Part shown: positions 23,744 to 44,332 of the stretch, piece by piece
Position numbering within the stretch: position 1 is the first letter of the stretch
How the letters are laid out: each line of letters begins with the position of its first letter
Source of the DNA: Toxoplasma gondii ME49
Lineage: Eukaryota; Apicomplexa; Conoidasida; Eucoccidiorida; Sarcocystidae
Length of the DNA stretch: 64,000 bases
Direction: 5' to 3'
Assembly (NCBI RefSeq): GCF_000006565.2
Contig: NC_031476.1
Coordinates: forward strand, 4,116,458 to 4,180,457
Notes under the pieces: generated by a model
Databases searched by the model: none
Told to the model about the DNA's origin: nothing
What the model saw: only the letters and a program-made list of their open reading frames with translations
Position numbers and translations under genes: made by a program

Positions 23744-26038
23744 CTAATCGGGATCGACAGGGCACATTTCTGAAAAAGGGAAACAAACGGACGCGCGGCT
23801 CGACATTCCCTACAGCGAAACATAAGAAGGGAGGTGGGATCCGAATTTAAAACTGACACCAAGAAATCAATATAATTTCAGGAAAAAGACAAACGGAGAA
23901 ACGCTCCCCGTACGCGTATAGCCAGAAGCAGCATCTGTCTTGTAGTGTGCTGCCATGTCGATGTGCAGAACTGGCTGCTTCTAGGATTTGTACACGAGGC
24001 ATTCGACGAATTTTTTCTTTAAAAAGCCGGTATCGTAGGGCAGAAACAAAACGCTGTACCCACAGAAGAACGCTATTACCATTGGTAGGAAAACTAACGC
24101 GAATATATTCGGGCATCTTGTGTTTCCCACCTTCTGTTGCTTCCCGTTACGCTGCTACCCCAGGGGTACTCACCAAAAATGTCTCTGCATCTACACCTGT
24201 GGAAGCGGTAATTGTATCTTGCTTCGTCTTGGGCTTCAAAAACATCGAGCTTGTCACATGATAGGCATTGGCTGTCTCGACGAATCGCGCCTCGCTGGCA
24301 AATGATTCGGTAGGTGAGGGTGAACGAAAGAAGCGAAGTTTATAGCACGCGCACTCAAGGCTGCAGTGATTCCTCTGGATCCTAGAGAGACCTGGACAAA
24401 GGCGTTCACCAGTCCTGACAATCAACTGTCGCTTGGAAACCTAGTAAAATGCCAGGTTCAGGTCTGACCTCGTCCAACCGCAAGTGCTTAAGAAATATAA
24501 CAACACTTACATCATCCATGCAGTGCCTAGAAAACCGTTTGTCTGTTCGAAGCAAAAGTATCAGATCTCTTCCATGCACAAGAACTACTTTGTGTAAGTC
24601 CCAGTTGGTCTGCAACGGAAATTACCCGTCGAAGAGCCAGTACCGAGAACATTACTTCTTCCCACACCAGAGGACATCAAGGAAACACTCTCGATATAGG
24701 TGGCTTTCGTTGCAGCTCGCTTACTACCTGCAACTGATTGGCAAATGTTCGATCAGAGGACTGCGTCTGAGAACCAAGCGGAATACAAGTTGGAACTGCC
24801 TCTTGGGCGCTTCGTCAAAATAGGAACGGCTCTTTTGCCATAACGTGTTAGTTTATTTGCTGGAGTTTAGCAGTCATTGGCGATAAGATTCGCCATCGAA
24901 TAGCCGTTTCACTGACGAAATTATGTGACGTTACTCACCAGTTCCTCTGCTGGTTTTCGTTGCGGATTGTGCACGAGAGGTGCTTTTCTCCAGCTTGTGT
25001 TATTTCCACCCGAGGACGGGAACCAAGGCAACAACTCTTTGAAATTGCCCATGCCCTGAGAAGGGAAGTATCTTTGTGTACACGCAGGTGCCAGGTCTTT
25101 GCCATGTAGCCGTATTCCTCCCTATCGGACCTCTATGTGACAGGGCCGTTGTGTGCTTGCGAACAGGCGTACTCGGCAGAACTGGGGCACTGGCATTACG
25201 CAAGTCTCTAAGCCAACTGAAAATGAGTGTTGCCTCTACCAGGCACATATCTGCTGTTGTGGGGCAGTACTTTCCTTTCTAGTCAAGTGGAGGAGGCAGT
25301 TTTGCGTATCCAAGAGGTCTGTAGGAATGTTCTTTGTGACCAAGCTTCGACGCATTCTACATATGTGCGGTACGTCCCTGCTGTCTAGCGGTTTGTTACA
25401 GAAGGTCCCGCATTTCTCTTAGACAACAAAAGCAAAACTGATTCCCTTTGCTTAAATCACTTCGTTTCACGTAAGGGTCCTCCGGAACACACTCTAGGCA
25501 TCACAAGCTGATTACAATACCCGATGAGGACGGTTTGGCATGTATGAAGATCCTACAGGACTGTGTGTAAGAGTCTGACCACGCACGGCGTCTGATCCAG
25601 AAGCCACAAAGTCTTTGTGTCGATAACCGGAGTATGAACTGGGAAAAGTGAAGATTTCCTGCAGAAATACACCGCATCGTACGTCAACAAGTAACTGAGC
25701 TTGCAGGTACCAGAAAGAAGATGGTACCTGAATAATGCTCATCATTTCCGGATACCAACTTTTTGCACTGTCATTCGTTTCCCTTTTCTCGACGGAGCAG
25801 TCAAAAAGTTCTGTATTCCGGACTCATGTACAGTAGCGGACGGAGACGGACAGCAGCGTGCGCGGTCTTTCGGGACCGTAGTTTGTGGAAGATGTTTTTC
25901 GTGAAACGCGTTCTGACGAAGGGGGGAAGCAGATGCCGCTGACACGTCAGGATTGCTTCTGATGCGGAAGAAGCCCACTTTTTGACGATCCCGCAGCCTT
26001 GGATTTATTCCTGCCCACGGACGCTGTCTGGTCCTCAT
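23744..26038 (-). CDS. Small cysteine-containing hypothetical protein, five exons
   Basis: Proposed exons: 26038 to about 25769 (donor uncertain), 25658-25521, 25055-24939, 24294-24174 and 23769-23744. Exons two to four are each open throughout with clean acceptors and donors (GTATTG, GTGAGT, GTGAGT), and all phases agree. The product is about 224 residues. The N-terminal part is basic and Ser-rich. The middle has GMGNFKELLPWFPSSGGNN, and the C-terminal part has CLSC, then about 25 residues, then HRCRCRDIFEMC, which could bind a metal ion. The last exon is only 26 bp and supplies the end MCPVDPD. I do not recognise the family. A CSL-type zinc finger (as in DPH3/DNAJC24) was considered, but the second cysteine pair does not fit. 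Confidence 0.6.
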
Positions 26039-27502
26039 CACCGCGAATTGAAACGAAGTGGAGAATTCGCTCTGGGAAAATGTGGAACCGGTTTTCCTCT
26101 AGCAATTCTTATTTCATGTATTGTTGTCTAGCGTTGTCGTGCCCTTTTGACTCTCCTTGAACAGTTTTAATAAGTATAAATGCATGACGGCTGACATACA
26201 GCATGTGACACGGTTTTTCCACACTTCTGCGGCCCTTGGAGGTGAACGTTTCTGCTTCTTGACCCATCAGGTTGAAGTGTTCGCTCGATATAAATGAAAC
26301 CTCCTGACACTCCTTTCTCTGGTCTGCGCGCCAGCACGCTTCAATAGGAAAAACTGCATTTCGGTACAGTCGTGGCGCGTTTTCGCTCCCTCAAGGCGTC
26401 TTGTTTCCCCAGACAGCGGCGGGCACACCTACCTCTTCAGTGGCATATCGTGCAAAGCCAGTCAAGGACAAAGTGACCACTGTTTCATTTCAAACACTTC
26501 TCGCCTCCAGCGTTTTCTCCTCCTAGGGACCAGCTGTCATTACCAACCCAAAACCGTTTCGCCTACCGGCAAAGCGGTTCGGAAATTCCCAGCTTTCACT
26601 GTGCTGGATGATTTCCCAGATTCGGTACGAATCTCCTCTCTTACACCATCTGAATCCTGACACACCAACAACATATACAATTACACGGCGTCCTCACAAA
26701 TACGCCCCCGCACAGACACATCCGCATATGTCCACACGTATGCGTGAACGTGAAACTCGACACCTATGTGCGTTGTGTGCGGCTTTTTTGAACGATTTCC
26801 GTACATTGATATTTGAGTGCTTTGGAGTGGTTGTTTCGTCCTCGACTTTGACGAATTTGTCTCACGACGTGCCCCTATTTTGCTGCGCTAGCTCTTTCCG
26901 GATCCAAATTTGAGCGAGACAGCGTGGCCGCTTGGCACCGCTCGCCGTCTTTAGTGTCAGTCGGTTGACGACGTCATTGCAACCTGTCGTCGCAGGTGAC
27001 GAAGAGCAGAAGATAGAAAACCAAGTCACAGTTGAACGGGCGAGACGGTAGCAGTCAGACGCCCCGAGGCAGTCCGACCCTCGCGCCACAACAAAGGCAT
27101 TATACGCGCAATCTAACAGAGGGGATTCAGGGTTGACAGATGCTGATGGGTGTTGGCGACTGGTTCATTTTATCTGAAGCTACGGAGGCTGGATCAGCGG
27201 CCAGCTTCAAGAACTAACCAAGTTGTAAAAACAGCAATTCAGACGAGGACCCGCAGAACACGCGAAAGGATTAAGGTGGTCTCAAGTGCAAGTGACTGTC
27301 CACGTCACATGCTCCGCTTTCCTCGACTTGGTGATGTACTGATTCCCACTGTCGCCAAAACATCAGGTTTCATCTCTGGCATTCAGGCTTATCCTTCGTA
27401 CCTCTACACTGCGCACGACCGTCTATCTTTGTCACGGTTCCGGAAAGGGGACTTCACGCATGTGTACATACGCTCCATTGCCGTGCCCATTTCAAAAGAG
27501 AA
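26039..27502. other. Divergent promoter region
   Basis: It lies between the small cysteine-containing gene (-) and the NDR-type kinase (+). No supported ORF. Possible untranslated first exons of the kinase would be here. Confidence 0.5.
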
Positions 27503-35377
<7,875 letters not shown>

Positions 35378-37649
35378 GAACGCAGAAAAGAACATTGAAG
35401 AAACCGATTGAGACAGCTAGTAAGGACTGGAAAGAGCTTTGGACGAGGGGTTCGCTAATTCAGGAATGACTGGGGAGAAAGTATGAGGCGGCACACATAA
35501 AACAGGGAGACGTGCTTCTGGCAGAAACGGAAGCGAAGTTGCGATGGTGTAAGATTATTAAGGCAAAAAGTCACCAAGTATCTCGTAGAAACAGTGGAAC
35601 TTTACAGAGGGAATAGGCGTCTCAGTGAACTGCTTGAAATGCAACTACGGCTTCAAAAGTGTAATTTCGACTGGAGAAAAACGACAGGTGGAAACGAAAG
35701 GAACCTTGCAGCCGAATTGGCCACTAACTGTATCACGGACGTCCAAGGTGTTTCAACCTCTGGAAGATTTCGCAATCCGGTTGAGAAATAGGTTGTGAAA
35801 AAGATAAACTTCTCGACACTATTTAAACACAATAATACCGGAGTGAGTTGCAGAATTCGCACGTACATTTACTATTCGGACAGACGGCGGAGGGTACGTC
35901 TGGGCATAAACTTTTCCTCAATGCATACGTGTCGTTTAACACCTTGTGCTTGCGAACCGCTGAAAAGCACAGAGAGAAACCGTATCCTAGCTCGATTCGG
36001 ATGCTTCACATGCAAAGTAACATTTTATCGAAGCCATGGTCAGGCTGTGAGTAGAGCGGGTTCTCAGACACTTTCAAACTGGATATACCGCAGAACCACA
36101 AGAGTATTGACTATCCACCGACGTAAAAAAATACGTGCTCCACCGCGGCTATGAGCTAAGCGTAATAGTTGGTTTACTGCTATCACTCGTCGTAACAAGG
36201 GGAGAAACCGCCTGCTCATATGTCAGGATGATAATTGTCATTGTCCTGGAGCAGACGCCGCTGAGACTAGGTTGTTTCTGAGGCTCCTCTGCAGCCTATG
36301 GGAACAGCCTTTCTACGAAAATGTTTGCGATGCATCATCTGAAGAGCTACCGGAGAACATCGCTTGTGTGTGCTTCCAACTAAAGTACACCGGTGGTCAC
36401 GTAACAACACGACAACTTCACTCTTGAGTTTCCGTGAAGAAGTCCTTTGTTTACAGCTTATCCCGTTACAGAAGCGATGGGAAGCAATCCTCTTCTCTGT
36501 GTACAGCCGGCGTTAATCGCTAAGCACTTTTAGAAGACGGAAAATGAGAGAAGTGGCCGCCTTGAGAGAAGTTTGCCGAAGCTTTCAACGCTGGTTCATG
36601 CCGACGAGCCAACCGAAAAGTGGTGGACTAAAAGTGAAAGGAGAAACTGTTTGTGACCAAATTATGCAAACGGCAGATCCAACTGGGTAGGTCTGACGGC
36701 CAGCGTATGCGCGCGATAAAAAAGACTGCAGTGAGCACGGGTTCTTGCTGAATTTGAAAAGGAGTTGTAGTTCAGTAGCCTACGGGTATTTCTGTTTGCT
36801 TGCAAGCTGTAATCACTACCACTGTTGGCTTTGTTTAAGCACTCAACATATACGTCCCCTATCACCTAAACAGAAACAATAAGGTACCTCGAATAATCAA
36901 AACCTTGTACTGGCCACGTAAGGAGAATTTGTGTAAACCCTTCATCGCCTCTAGTAGTGTATGTGGTACCTCGGAGGAATGATCCGCGACCCACGAGTCC
37001 AGCAAGCACTATCTAGTTTCAGAAAAGCATTTGAACCTGGAGAGATGTCTGTTTCAGAGTTTTGCAGTCTCCGACGGATACGGCCATTATTAGAGTATCG
37101 GCAGAACACACCGTTGCCGCGAAGCGCGACCCGCTCGACGTCTTCCTGTTTCCAAGTTTTTCTTGTTTCTCTGCTGAAGCGAGAAGACCCGCGGAGCGCG
37201 GGCGGGGGGTAGGGGTCTGCGAGCTAGCTGCGTGGGGAGTTCTCAGGAGCAAAAGAGCTCTTCTTTCGAGTCCAAACTTGTGGCTCTGGATGTGATGGCA
37301 CATCGCCATGCTTTAGAAGAAAACGACCTTCGCATTACTCGTAAACAGGGCTTCCGCGACGAACAGGAGACAAGCTGGAGTCGTCACTTGTGCGTCTTCG
37401 CCGTTCGGGTTTGGAAGGACTGCGGTCATAGCCCCTGGGTGAGGGTCTGCAGACAAGAAAGGGAAAACTCGGAAGAATCCGTGTAGTGGTTTTCTGATTG
37501 TGATTTCGTAGGAGTGTTCCTTAGAAACGTCCACTCGGAAGGCGACAACCAAGCTGAATATCGTGATGTCTGTACAGCTTCTAGATGGTGTCTTGATACT
37601 CACTGGTATCTATTTCAGTCGTGTTACTGCTGGTTTTCCGTGGGATTCT
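35378..37649. other. Intergenic region between convergent genes
   Basis: It lies between the end of the NDR-type kinase (+) and the proposed last exon of the SR-rich gene region (-). A plus-strand ORF starting at 36961 begins MWYLGGMIRDPRVQQALSSF and looks protein-like for about 45 codons, but no continuation or homology was recognised. Confidence 0.4.
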
Positions 37650-38734
37650 TTACCCACGGCATGCGCAGCTCTCGAGCAATATACTTGCCAGTGTGAACGC
37701 TATCAAATGCACCGGATGTTCTAAACTGTTGCCAAACTCTCGAGTGAAATCTGCACTTCTTTGGAGTGTCGGAGTCAGGGACAATGGTGGGTCCGAAAAA
37801 CGTGGAAATCCACCTCTGCAAGGTGTGACGGGGAACTCAGATCGAGGAAAGGCACCTACAACGGCGTATCGACACCGGCAAAAACCATTCGCCACTCGTA
37901 AAGGAAAAGAGGAAAAAGTAGGCATCCCCCTTCAATCGACAAGTAGTGACCGGCGAGCAAGTCTTACATCCCGCGTCCACGACTTCAATAAAGACCCAAG
38001 TACACCTATTGATTGCCGAACTTCACTTCAGTTCACATTTTGCGTTCTGAAAACTGCATTTCCCTCCTCTTTTTCGAATCCCACGGCTGCAGTGATTTGC
38101 TGTTCCTCAACTGAATAAAAACCGAATTAATTTAGCTTAAGAAACAAGAAGACAGCCACAATTGTGCGATCGAGAAGCACGGGCAGATGATGCTTCGCTT
38201 CGCAGCGAAGCAGAAAAGAAGCCACCGCATGCATCGACAGTAAGATCGCATGCTTATTTAAAAATTGAGGTGATCTTGTTAACATGGGCGAATAGTCGCC
38301 ACTTGACCGTGAACGCATACACCGGCGCACAGATACACATTTCCTGTACTCATCCAGACATGCATATGTCTATCTATCTATATACAGACATAGATATTCA
38401 CAGAGAGAGATGCGTTCACGGACAGGTGCCTCTCTACCTATTTATAGAGGATGTAAACAGATAAAGATTTGACTCACCTGTACCGCGAGAGTTCTTCTTT
38501 GAGTTCTTCCACTTCTTTCATCGAAGGTGGAACGTAGACACCCTGTTAAAGACGCACCCACGCGAACTTTTACACGGCATTTCGAGCTTTGACGGTTTTC
38601 TCAGACACAACAGAGACATACATGATCGCCTTCGGGATCGTCGTCTCCAGCACACGAGGCGACTCTAAACTTATCCGCATTCATCTAATATCCGTTCACG
38701 CTGCAAATCACCTATACATATGGATATGCACCTG

Positions 38735-38771
<37 letters not shown>

Positions 38772-41700
38772 GTATAAATATATCTGTATAAATATATCTG
38801 TATAAATATATCTGTATAAATATATCTGTATAAATATATCTGTATAAAACTATATGTGATAATGGACGTATCTGAATATCTACAGATGTGAACCCTTACA
38901 CTCAGGAGCAGCCAGGTGTATTTTGATGACCACACCTGTTCACACTCGAGTTCTGGACAAACTCGGGAACCAGCCCTCACGGGCAGCTATATACATAATC
39001 ATATATATATATATATATATATATGTATACATTTGTATACATTTGTATACATATATATACACATATACATATATACATATACATACATATCACATATTAA
39101 CCTCGCCATGATTGATCGCTGTATTCGCGAAAATGCATGTCCATCTACATGATTGTTTGCTGTTTTCGCTAGGTTTCCTTTTTCCTCTGTCCAGGAAGAC
39201 GGGTCTCCCTGTCTGTGCATCTGAATCGCTTGGTTCTCCTCCGAATTGTGAAGAATGTTTCTAAGAACCTTCGAAGAAGAGACGCTTTCCTTAGATGCGA
39301 TTCTTTCCTCGAGAAAACGAGCCTCACCCCTGCGAGGGAACGCCACTGGCCTTTGCGTGTGTTCCAGACGGTCGGGGGTCGAACGCGCTGCGGCGACGGA
39401 CTTCTTTCATGGAACCTAAGAAGAACAGCCGCAAACAGGAAAGGATATCCGCGAACGCTGAGGTGCATGCGCAGGTGAGGCCAGGGGTCTGTTGGACCCA
39501 GAGACGTCCAGGCTTTCCGTTTCCTTCGCCCTACAGACGTCAATATGACCAATATAGATCGGTACGATCGAGTCGCAGAGCCTCTGTACAGCGCCGGCAC
39601 GAGGAAGAAGCTGCGGAGTCCGACTTGGGCGCGGATTTAAACGGCTGTCGGCCTCCACTTAGACTGCGGAGCGCGGATGGTCTCGAGACAAATCAGCCGA
39701 GTCAAGTATCTTTTCTCGAGGAAAGGCAATTTGACTCCCGACTCCGTTTTTAGCATCTTTCAATCAAGACGTTACATTCACGAAAAGAGAGCGAGAAAGG
39801 AGAGATAGGCTCCGTCGAAGTGGGTGTTTCGAGGCCAAGGAACAGTGCAACGTAATGCTATTTGGAGAGAACCGTAGAAAAAACCGATCTCGTTCGTCAA
39901 CGACAACAGCGCGTTGTAGACTAAGTCTTGTACAGAATGAGGAAACGCCTTGTGACTGGTAAAACGAAACAAAGACTCTCTCACCGGTCATGGCGCCACT
40001 GATCGCGATGAGCCTCTTTGCCGGCATGGTGGCGTCGACCGCGGCGTGTATCAGAGGCTTCTCTCCGTCGCCTGACTCACATTGCATGCACAGGAAAAGA
40101 CTCGAGAGCGACTGCAGGGAAAGGGAGGAGACGCGAAAAGAGATAACAGAATGCAGAGCAGCAAACGCCGAGGAAAACGAGAGAGAGAATGAGGGAGGGT
40201 GACGTAGAAAGAAGTAGAGCGAATGCGAAACACTGAAGGCGACAGAGAGAGAGAAGAAGGAAGAGAACGACCACCGGAGAAGACGATAGAGACCGTTGCG
40301 ACAACGAAGCAGAGGAACAGAAAATCCTTGAAAACAGGATGGAAAACAAATAAAGGTGCCGACCGCAGCGAGTTGCCTCTCCCCGAGGTTGCATGTATGC
40401 GTAAGGACGCCTGCGTGTAGAACAACGGAACACTATCTTAGACTGGAGCTCTGAGTATCCGAATTTGAAGTCATCAACGACTCAAGACTCAAAGCGTAGT
40501 CTCTCGACCTATGATTCTGTAGGCTCGAAGTGAGGCCCTCTGCATTAGCGTAAGCAATACTATTCGACGCGCAGCATAAACCTTCTACGGCAGACCATTG
40601 CCTATGCTGAAGCAAGTGCATTTCGACCTTCTGAAAGAGCGCAAAGTGACTGGCGAAGATTGAAAGAGCGACGAGACTTGCGCAAGCAATTGAAAAACGA
40701 AGAAAGAAAGAAGGGAAGGACAAATCAGAAAACAAAACAAATACCTTTTCAGCTCCTGATAGCTCTCGCGATCGTAGGCAGCGAAGAGTGGGTTCCGCGG
40801 GGCTGGCGGCGGGAGGCTGGGGGACCTGAGAGAGGAGGATCCCGAGGAGAAGCGAAAACACAGAAGACGAAAAAGAGACTGAAGTGTACGTCAACATGCG
40901 CACTTGAAACGCAAACTCTCCGCCTGCAGAAACCATCTTGGAGTCTTTGTCCCCAGGAGAGGCTTAGAAGGAAAGAACATGAGACAGCTGGAAGCGACGT
41001 AGACAGCGGGGCGACGAAGAGATGCCTGCATCTCTGTGAAGACAAACCACCTAGGCAGCTCGTTGAGAGAGGGGGGACTAAGGCATCGTGTCGAGGCGTT
41101 CCACCTCATTTTAGAGAGACGTTTTCTCCCAAGGACGACTGACATGAAACAGGCGCGTACCAAGGATTGCCGGCCCAAAGTGCATAAAATGGAATATAGT
41201 TGACCCACAAATCGGCATCTCTGAGAGTGCGACTCGGACGACGACTCTGAACGCCCTCGCTGGCATCCCTCTTCTAAGAACTGTTGTCCCCGACCGCACT
41301 GAGAGAAAAGATCTAGACGAGCGAGCAGCCTAATCGCTGGAGAGAGTGCGTCGCGACAACCGACGCAGCAAGGGCAGCGAAGATGAGTCGAAAAAAGCGC
41401 ATCGAACTGTAGACGAAGAGCAGACTCGAGGTGCACCGCTCAAAGAGAATCTCGATTTGTCCCGATCGCCTCCGCCACAGCCTCACCTCTCTCTTCGCTT
41501 GCTGCTCGCCCCTGTCTCTTCAGATTCAGAGCTCGCATCTGCCTCTGAATGAGGCGCTGGACTGAGGGAATCAGGAGAGCTCTCGACGCTCCGCATGCGT
41601 CCTCGCGACCTCTTGTGCGGCGAGTGGCTGCGCGGCCTTCCAGTCGAAGAAGGGGAGAGAACAGTCGCTTTGTCTCCGCTGGCCGGTCGCGCCTTCTTCT

Positions 41701-42538
41701 CCGTTGCTCGGCGACCGCGACTCCGCCTCCACGGATCCGTCTGCTTCTCTTCTTCGCTGCTGTCGCTGTCGACTGAATACACTCTGCCGGCGGACTGAGA
41801 CGTACTCCGCGACCTCCTTGCTCGTCCTCGGCGGCTTTCATGAGAGTCAGGTCTTCCGCCTCGGCTTTCATGTCGACCAAGCCTGCGCTCCTCGCTCGGA
41901 TTCTCTCGCCGTCTAAATCGCCTGCCCTCCCTAAGGTCGGCTTGCTGTCTGCTCGCTCCTCCAACGTCGCTGTCGGAACTTGCGTCTCCTATCAGATCGT
42001 CTCCTCGCTCTCCCTTCGCACTGCCAGAGAGACAGCGTCGTCTGCGAGGAGCCTTTCGCCTCTCTTCGTCCTTGAATCGGGATCGTCTGTCCTCCTCTCC
42101 TTCTTCAATGCTGGCTGAAGAGTTTCCTCGTCCGGAAGCGCGCAGACGCAGGCGTCCTGTTCCTCCCCTGAGGCCCCCATCATGAGTCCAGACAGGCTGC
42201 GAGAGCGGCGCAGAGTCTCTGCGCACCCGCGGAAAACCAGCGGGATGCGCAGCAGAGGCAGAAGAAGAATCGAACGACGAAGAAGAAGACGAAGAATGGC
42301 GGGAGGAGGAGGAAGAAGAGGAAGAAGAGCGAGAAAACGACGAAGGGGAAAGCGCTGGTGGCCGTATGGCGCGTTCCTTTGGCAGGCAAGAGCGGACGAA
42401 ACGCAGGTATGACGGCCGCTGCATGCCTCGCTCTTTCACAGGAGAGTCACGAGAGGACGAAGGACGAGGAGACCCGTTGTTCTCTCGATTCGCTCCTCTC
42501 TCGACAGGGAAGGAACTGAGAGAGGCTTCGAACTCCAT
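37650..42538 (-). CDS. Ser/Arg-rich multi-exon protein (one or two genes)
   Basis: The first exon, 42538-41487, starts at an ATG and encodes about 350 residues packed with Ser runs, RS/SR dipeptides and acidic patches. This composition is typical of splicing-associated or nuclear-speckle proteins. It joins in phase 2 to 41259-41161, which encodes RDADLWVNYIPFYALWAGNP. Further supported exons are 40630-40561 (KVEMHLLQHRQWSAVEGLCC), 40071-39985 (GEKPLIHAAVDATMPAKRLI), 38542-38478 (VYVPPSMKEVEELKEELSRY) and 37815-37650 (stop at 37650). A piece near 39595-39480 (RLCDSIVPIYIGHIDVCRAK) also looks coding. Internal phases agree for each pair named, but the links 41161 to 40630 and 39985 to 38542 are unresolved. 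Two separate genes are possible. I do not recognise the family. An RNA-processing role is suggested only by composition. Confidence 0.5.
38738..38769. repeat. TA microsatellite
   Basis: An uninterrupted TA run directly abuts the 14-bp tandem repeat that follows it. Confidence 0.95.
38766..38849. repeat. 14-bp tandem repeat, six copies
   Basis: The unit ATATCTGTATAAAT is repeated six times head to tail. The last copy differs only in its final base. It lies in an intron or intergenic part of the SR-rich gene region. Confidence 0.95.
39001..39091. repeat. TA-rich degenerate microsatellite
   Basis: A TA run of about 24 bases is followed by imperfect TATACATT/TATACA units. Confidence 0.9.
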
Positions 42539-42774
42539 CTTCAGACGAAGAAGGCGAGAAACGTCTCTCGGAAAACGAGCACAGACAAGCAAGCAGCTGC
42601 CGTTCAGCTTGGAGTATCGCTTCGTCTCTTGTTCCCTCGCCTTCCAGCTCTCTGCGCCGCTGCCCAGTTCACAGACGCGCCATGTCTCCCCTCCACCACA
42701 ACTTGCTCTTTCACAGAGAGAAACGAACTCGAAAAAGCGTCACATGAGATACATACAGACACAGCTACACATAC

Positions 42775-42810
<36 letters not shown>

Positions 42811-44332
42811 AGAGAGGGAGGTAACTGTCTTGGTGCAGAGATACAAAGATCAGTATAGATCGGTTTCTAGAGCTAAAGAGCTTGGCAGATATGTGCGTCT
42901 GTTTGCGAGGGCGAGTGAGCACCCTTCTCGGGTATTCCCTTGAAGACAGGTGCCGCTCTTCCGACGTTTTGGCGGAGAAGTTGCCATGGAAAGCTGGAGA
43001 GGAGACGGCGAGGAGAGTGAGGACGAAGCCAGCGCTGCTGGTGGAGGCTGTCAAGCAGAAAACCGGCAGGCGAGCAGGCTCCTGGTCTCCCGCGGCTTCA
43101 CCTGACGCGCGAGGTCCAGGCGTGGACAGCGGGGGAGAGAAGGCGGCGAGCTGCGACTCCGAGCCGGCGAAGAAAAGAAGGAGCCGACTTAAGTGGAGGA
43201 TCCTCCCGAGACGAAGAACCCTGCAAGAGAGAGAGGAAGGAAGAAAAGACGAAGATCGCAGAGAGCGAAAGCGACAAGGGAGAAGAGGAGACAAGGAAAA
43301 ACCTTGTCTCTTTCCTCTGTGATACGAGCATCAACTCAGCCGCTGAATTCGCGACCGCGTGCATGCACGAAAAAAATGTGCTCATGCAACAGAGAGAGGC
43401 ATCGTGAAAAGAAGAAGAAACCTTCGTCGTTCTCGGCCTGTGATTGGGTTTGATTCTCTTCGGCTTTTAGTTGCTGCGTCTTGGGCGTTTAACGGACTAA
43501 AAGGCGGAGGTCTGTCGACCTGCATGCCCGAGGAAAGCTCTCGGCCTCTGCGGCCTCTCTCCAGTTCCGCAAGTCTAAGCTCGAAGGACTTTTTGTGACA
43601 AATGCGTCGCTCCCTGTTGATGCTACGGTAGCACACTGAATCCTGAAATTATCGGAATTGTGTATAAGCAGTCCGCGAATGCTGCAAAAGGCTTATGGAA
43701 GTCCCCAGCGACGCCCTTTCCCAAATTCGTTTCTCTCGATTCGTGTCTCCTTCCCCATCGTCCTTTTCTCTCTTTCTTTCTTTTTTTCTTCCTTTCTTTC
43801 TTTTTGTCTCCATCGTCGTCGCTTCTCCTTCGCGCTGTCTCTGTCTCTTTGCAGTTTCTGTTCTCTTCTACGTCGCTTCGCCTTTTCCTTCGTCTCGCTC
43901 TCTCGGCTGCTGCGCGTCGTTGGCTGTGTACAGCTCGTCTACTGGGAGTCGGTCGGAAGCAGGCAGATGCCGATTCAGAGGTGCAGACTCGAAATGCGTT
44001 GCCCTTGTCGGCGACGTCCCTTGCCTCGTCTCGCGCGCGTTGCCGCGAGCAGCGAGAACAGACCGGCTGCTGCATGCGGAGAAAAGCGAAGAAATCTATA
44101 CTCGCCGAAAAGGGGAAAGCCGCGCCTGTCAGTGGACTTCGTCCATTGGTAAGCAAGCGCGCGTTTTTCGGTCTCCACCACGACAACTTCTCTGCGCGCT
44201 TTGCAAGGGAGTTTTTCATCCTCATCTTCCTTCTTTTTAAACGCTGGAGACAGGTGGATCGTCCTTCCTCCCGCGTCTTCCTTCTCGGAGGCTCTCTCCG
44301 GCCTATTTTCTTCTGTCTCCTTTCTCACCACC
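42539..44332. other. Divergent promoter region with TA repeat
   Basis: It lies between the SR-rich gene (-) and the polyprenol reductase (+). It contains a TA microsatellite at 42776-42807 and pyrimidine-rich tracts near 43740-43890. Long ORFs here on both strands are of low complexity and unsupported. Confidence 0.5.
42776..42807. repeat. TA microsatellite
   Basis: An uninterrupted TA run in the divergent intergenic region. Confidence 0.95.

Noticed and set aside
24174..24294. CSL zinc finger (DPH3/DNAJC24 type)
   Set aside because: Only the first half is similar (YNYRFHRCRC). The required C-x-x-C-S-L half is absent in all downstream frames that keep phase.
38766..38849. CRISPR-like array
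   Set aside because: Direct head-to-tail 14-bp copies have no spacers, and the genome is eukaryotic.
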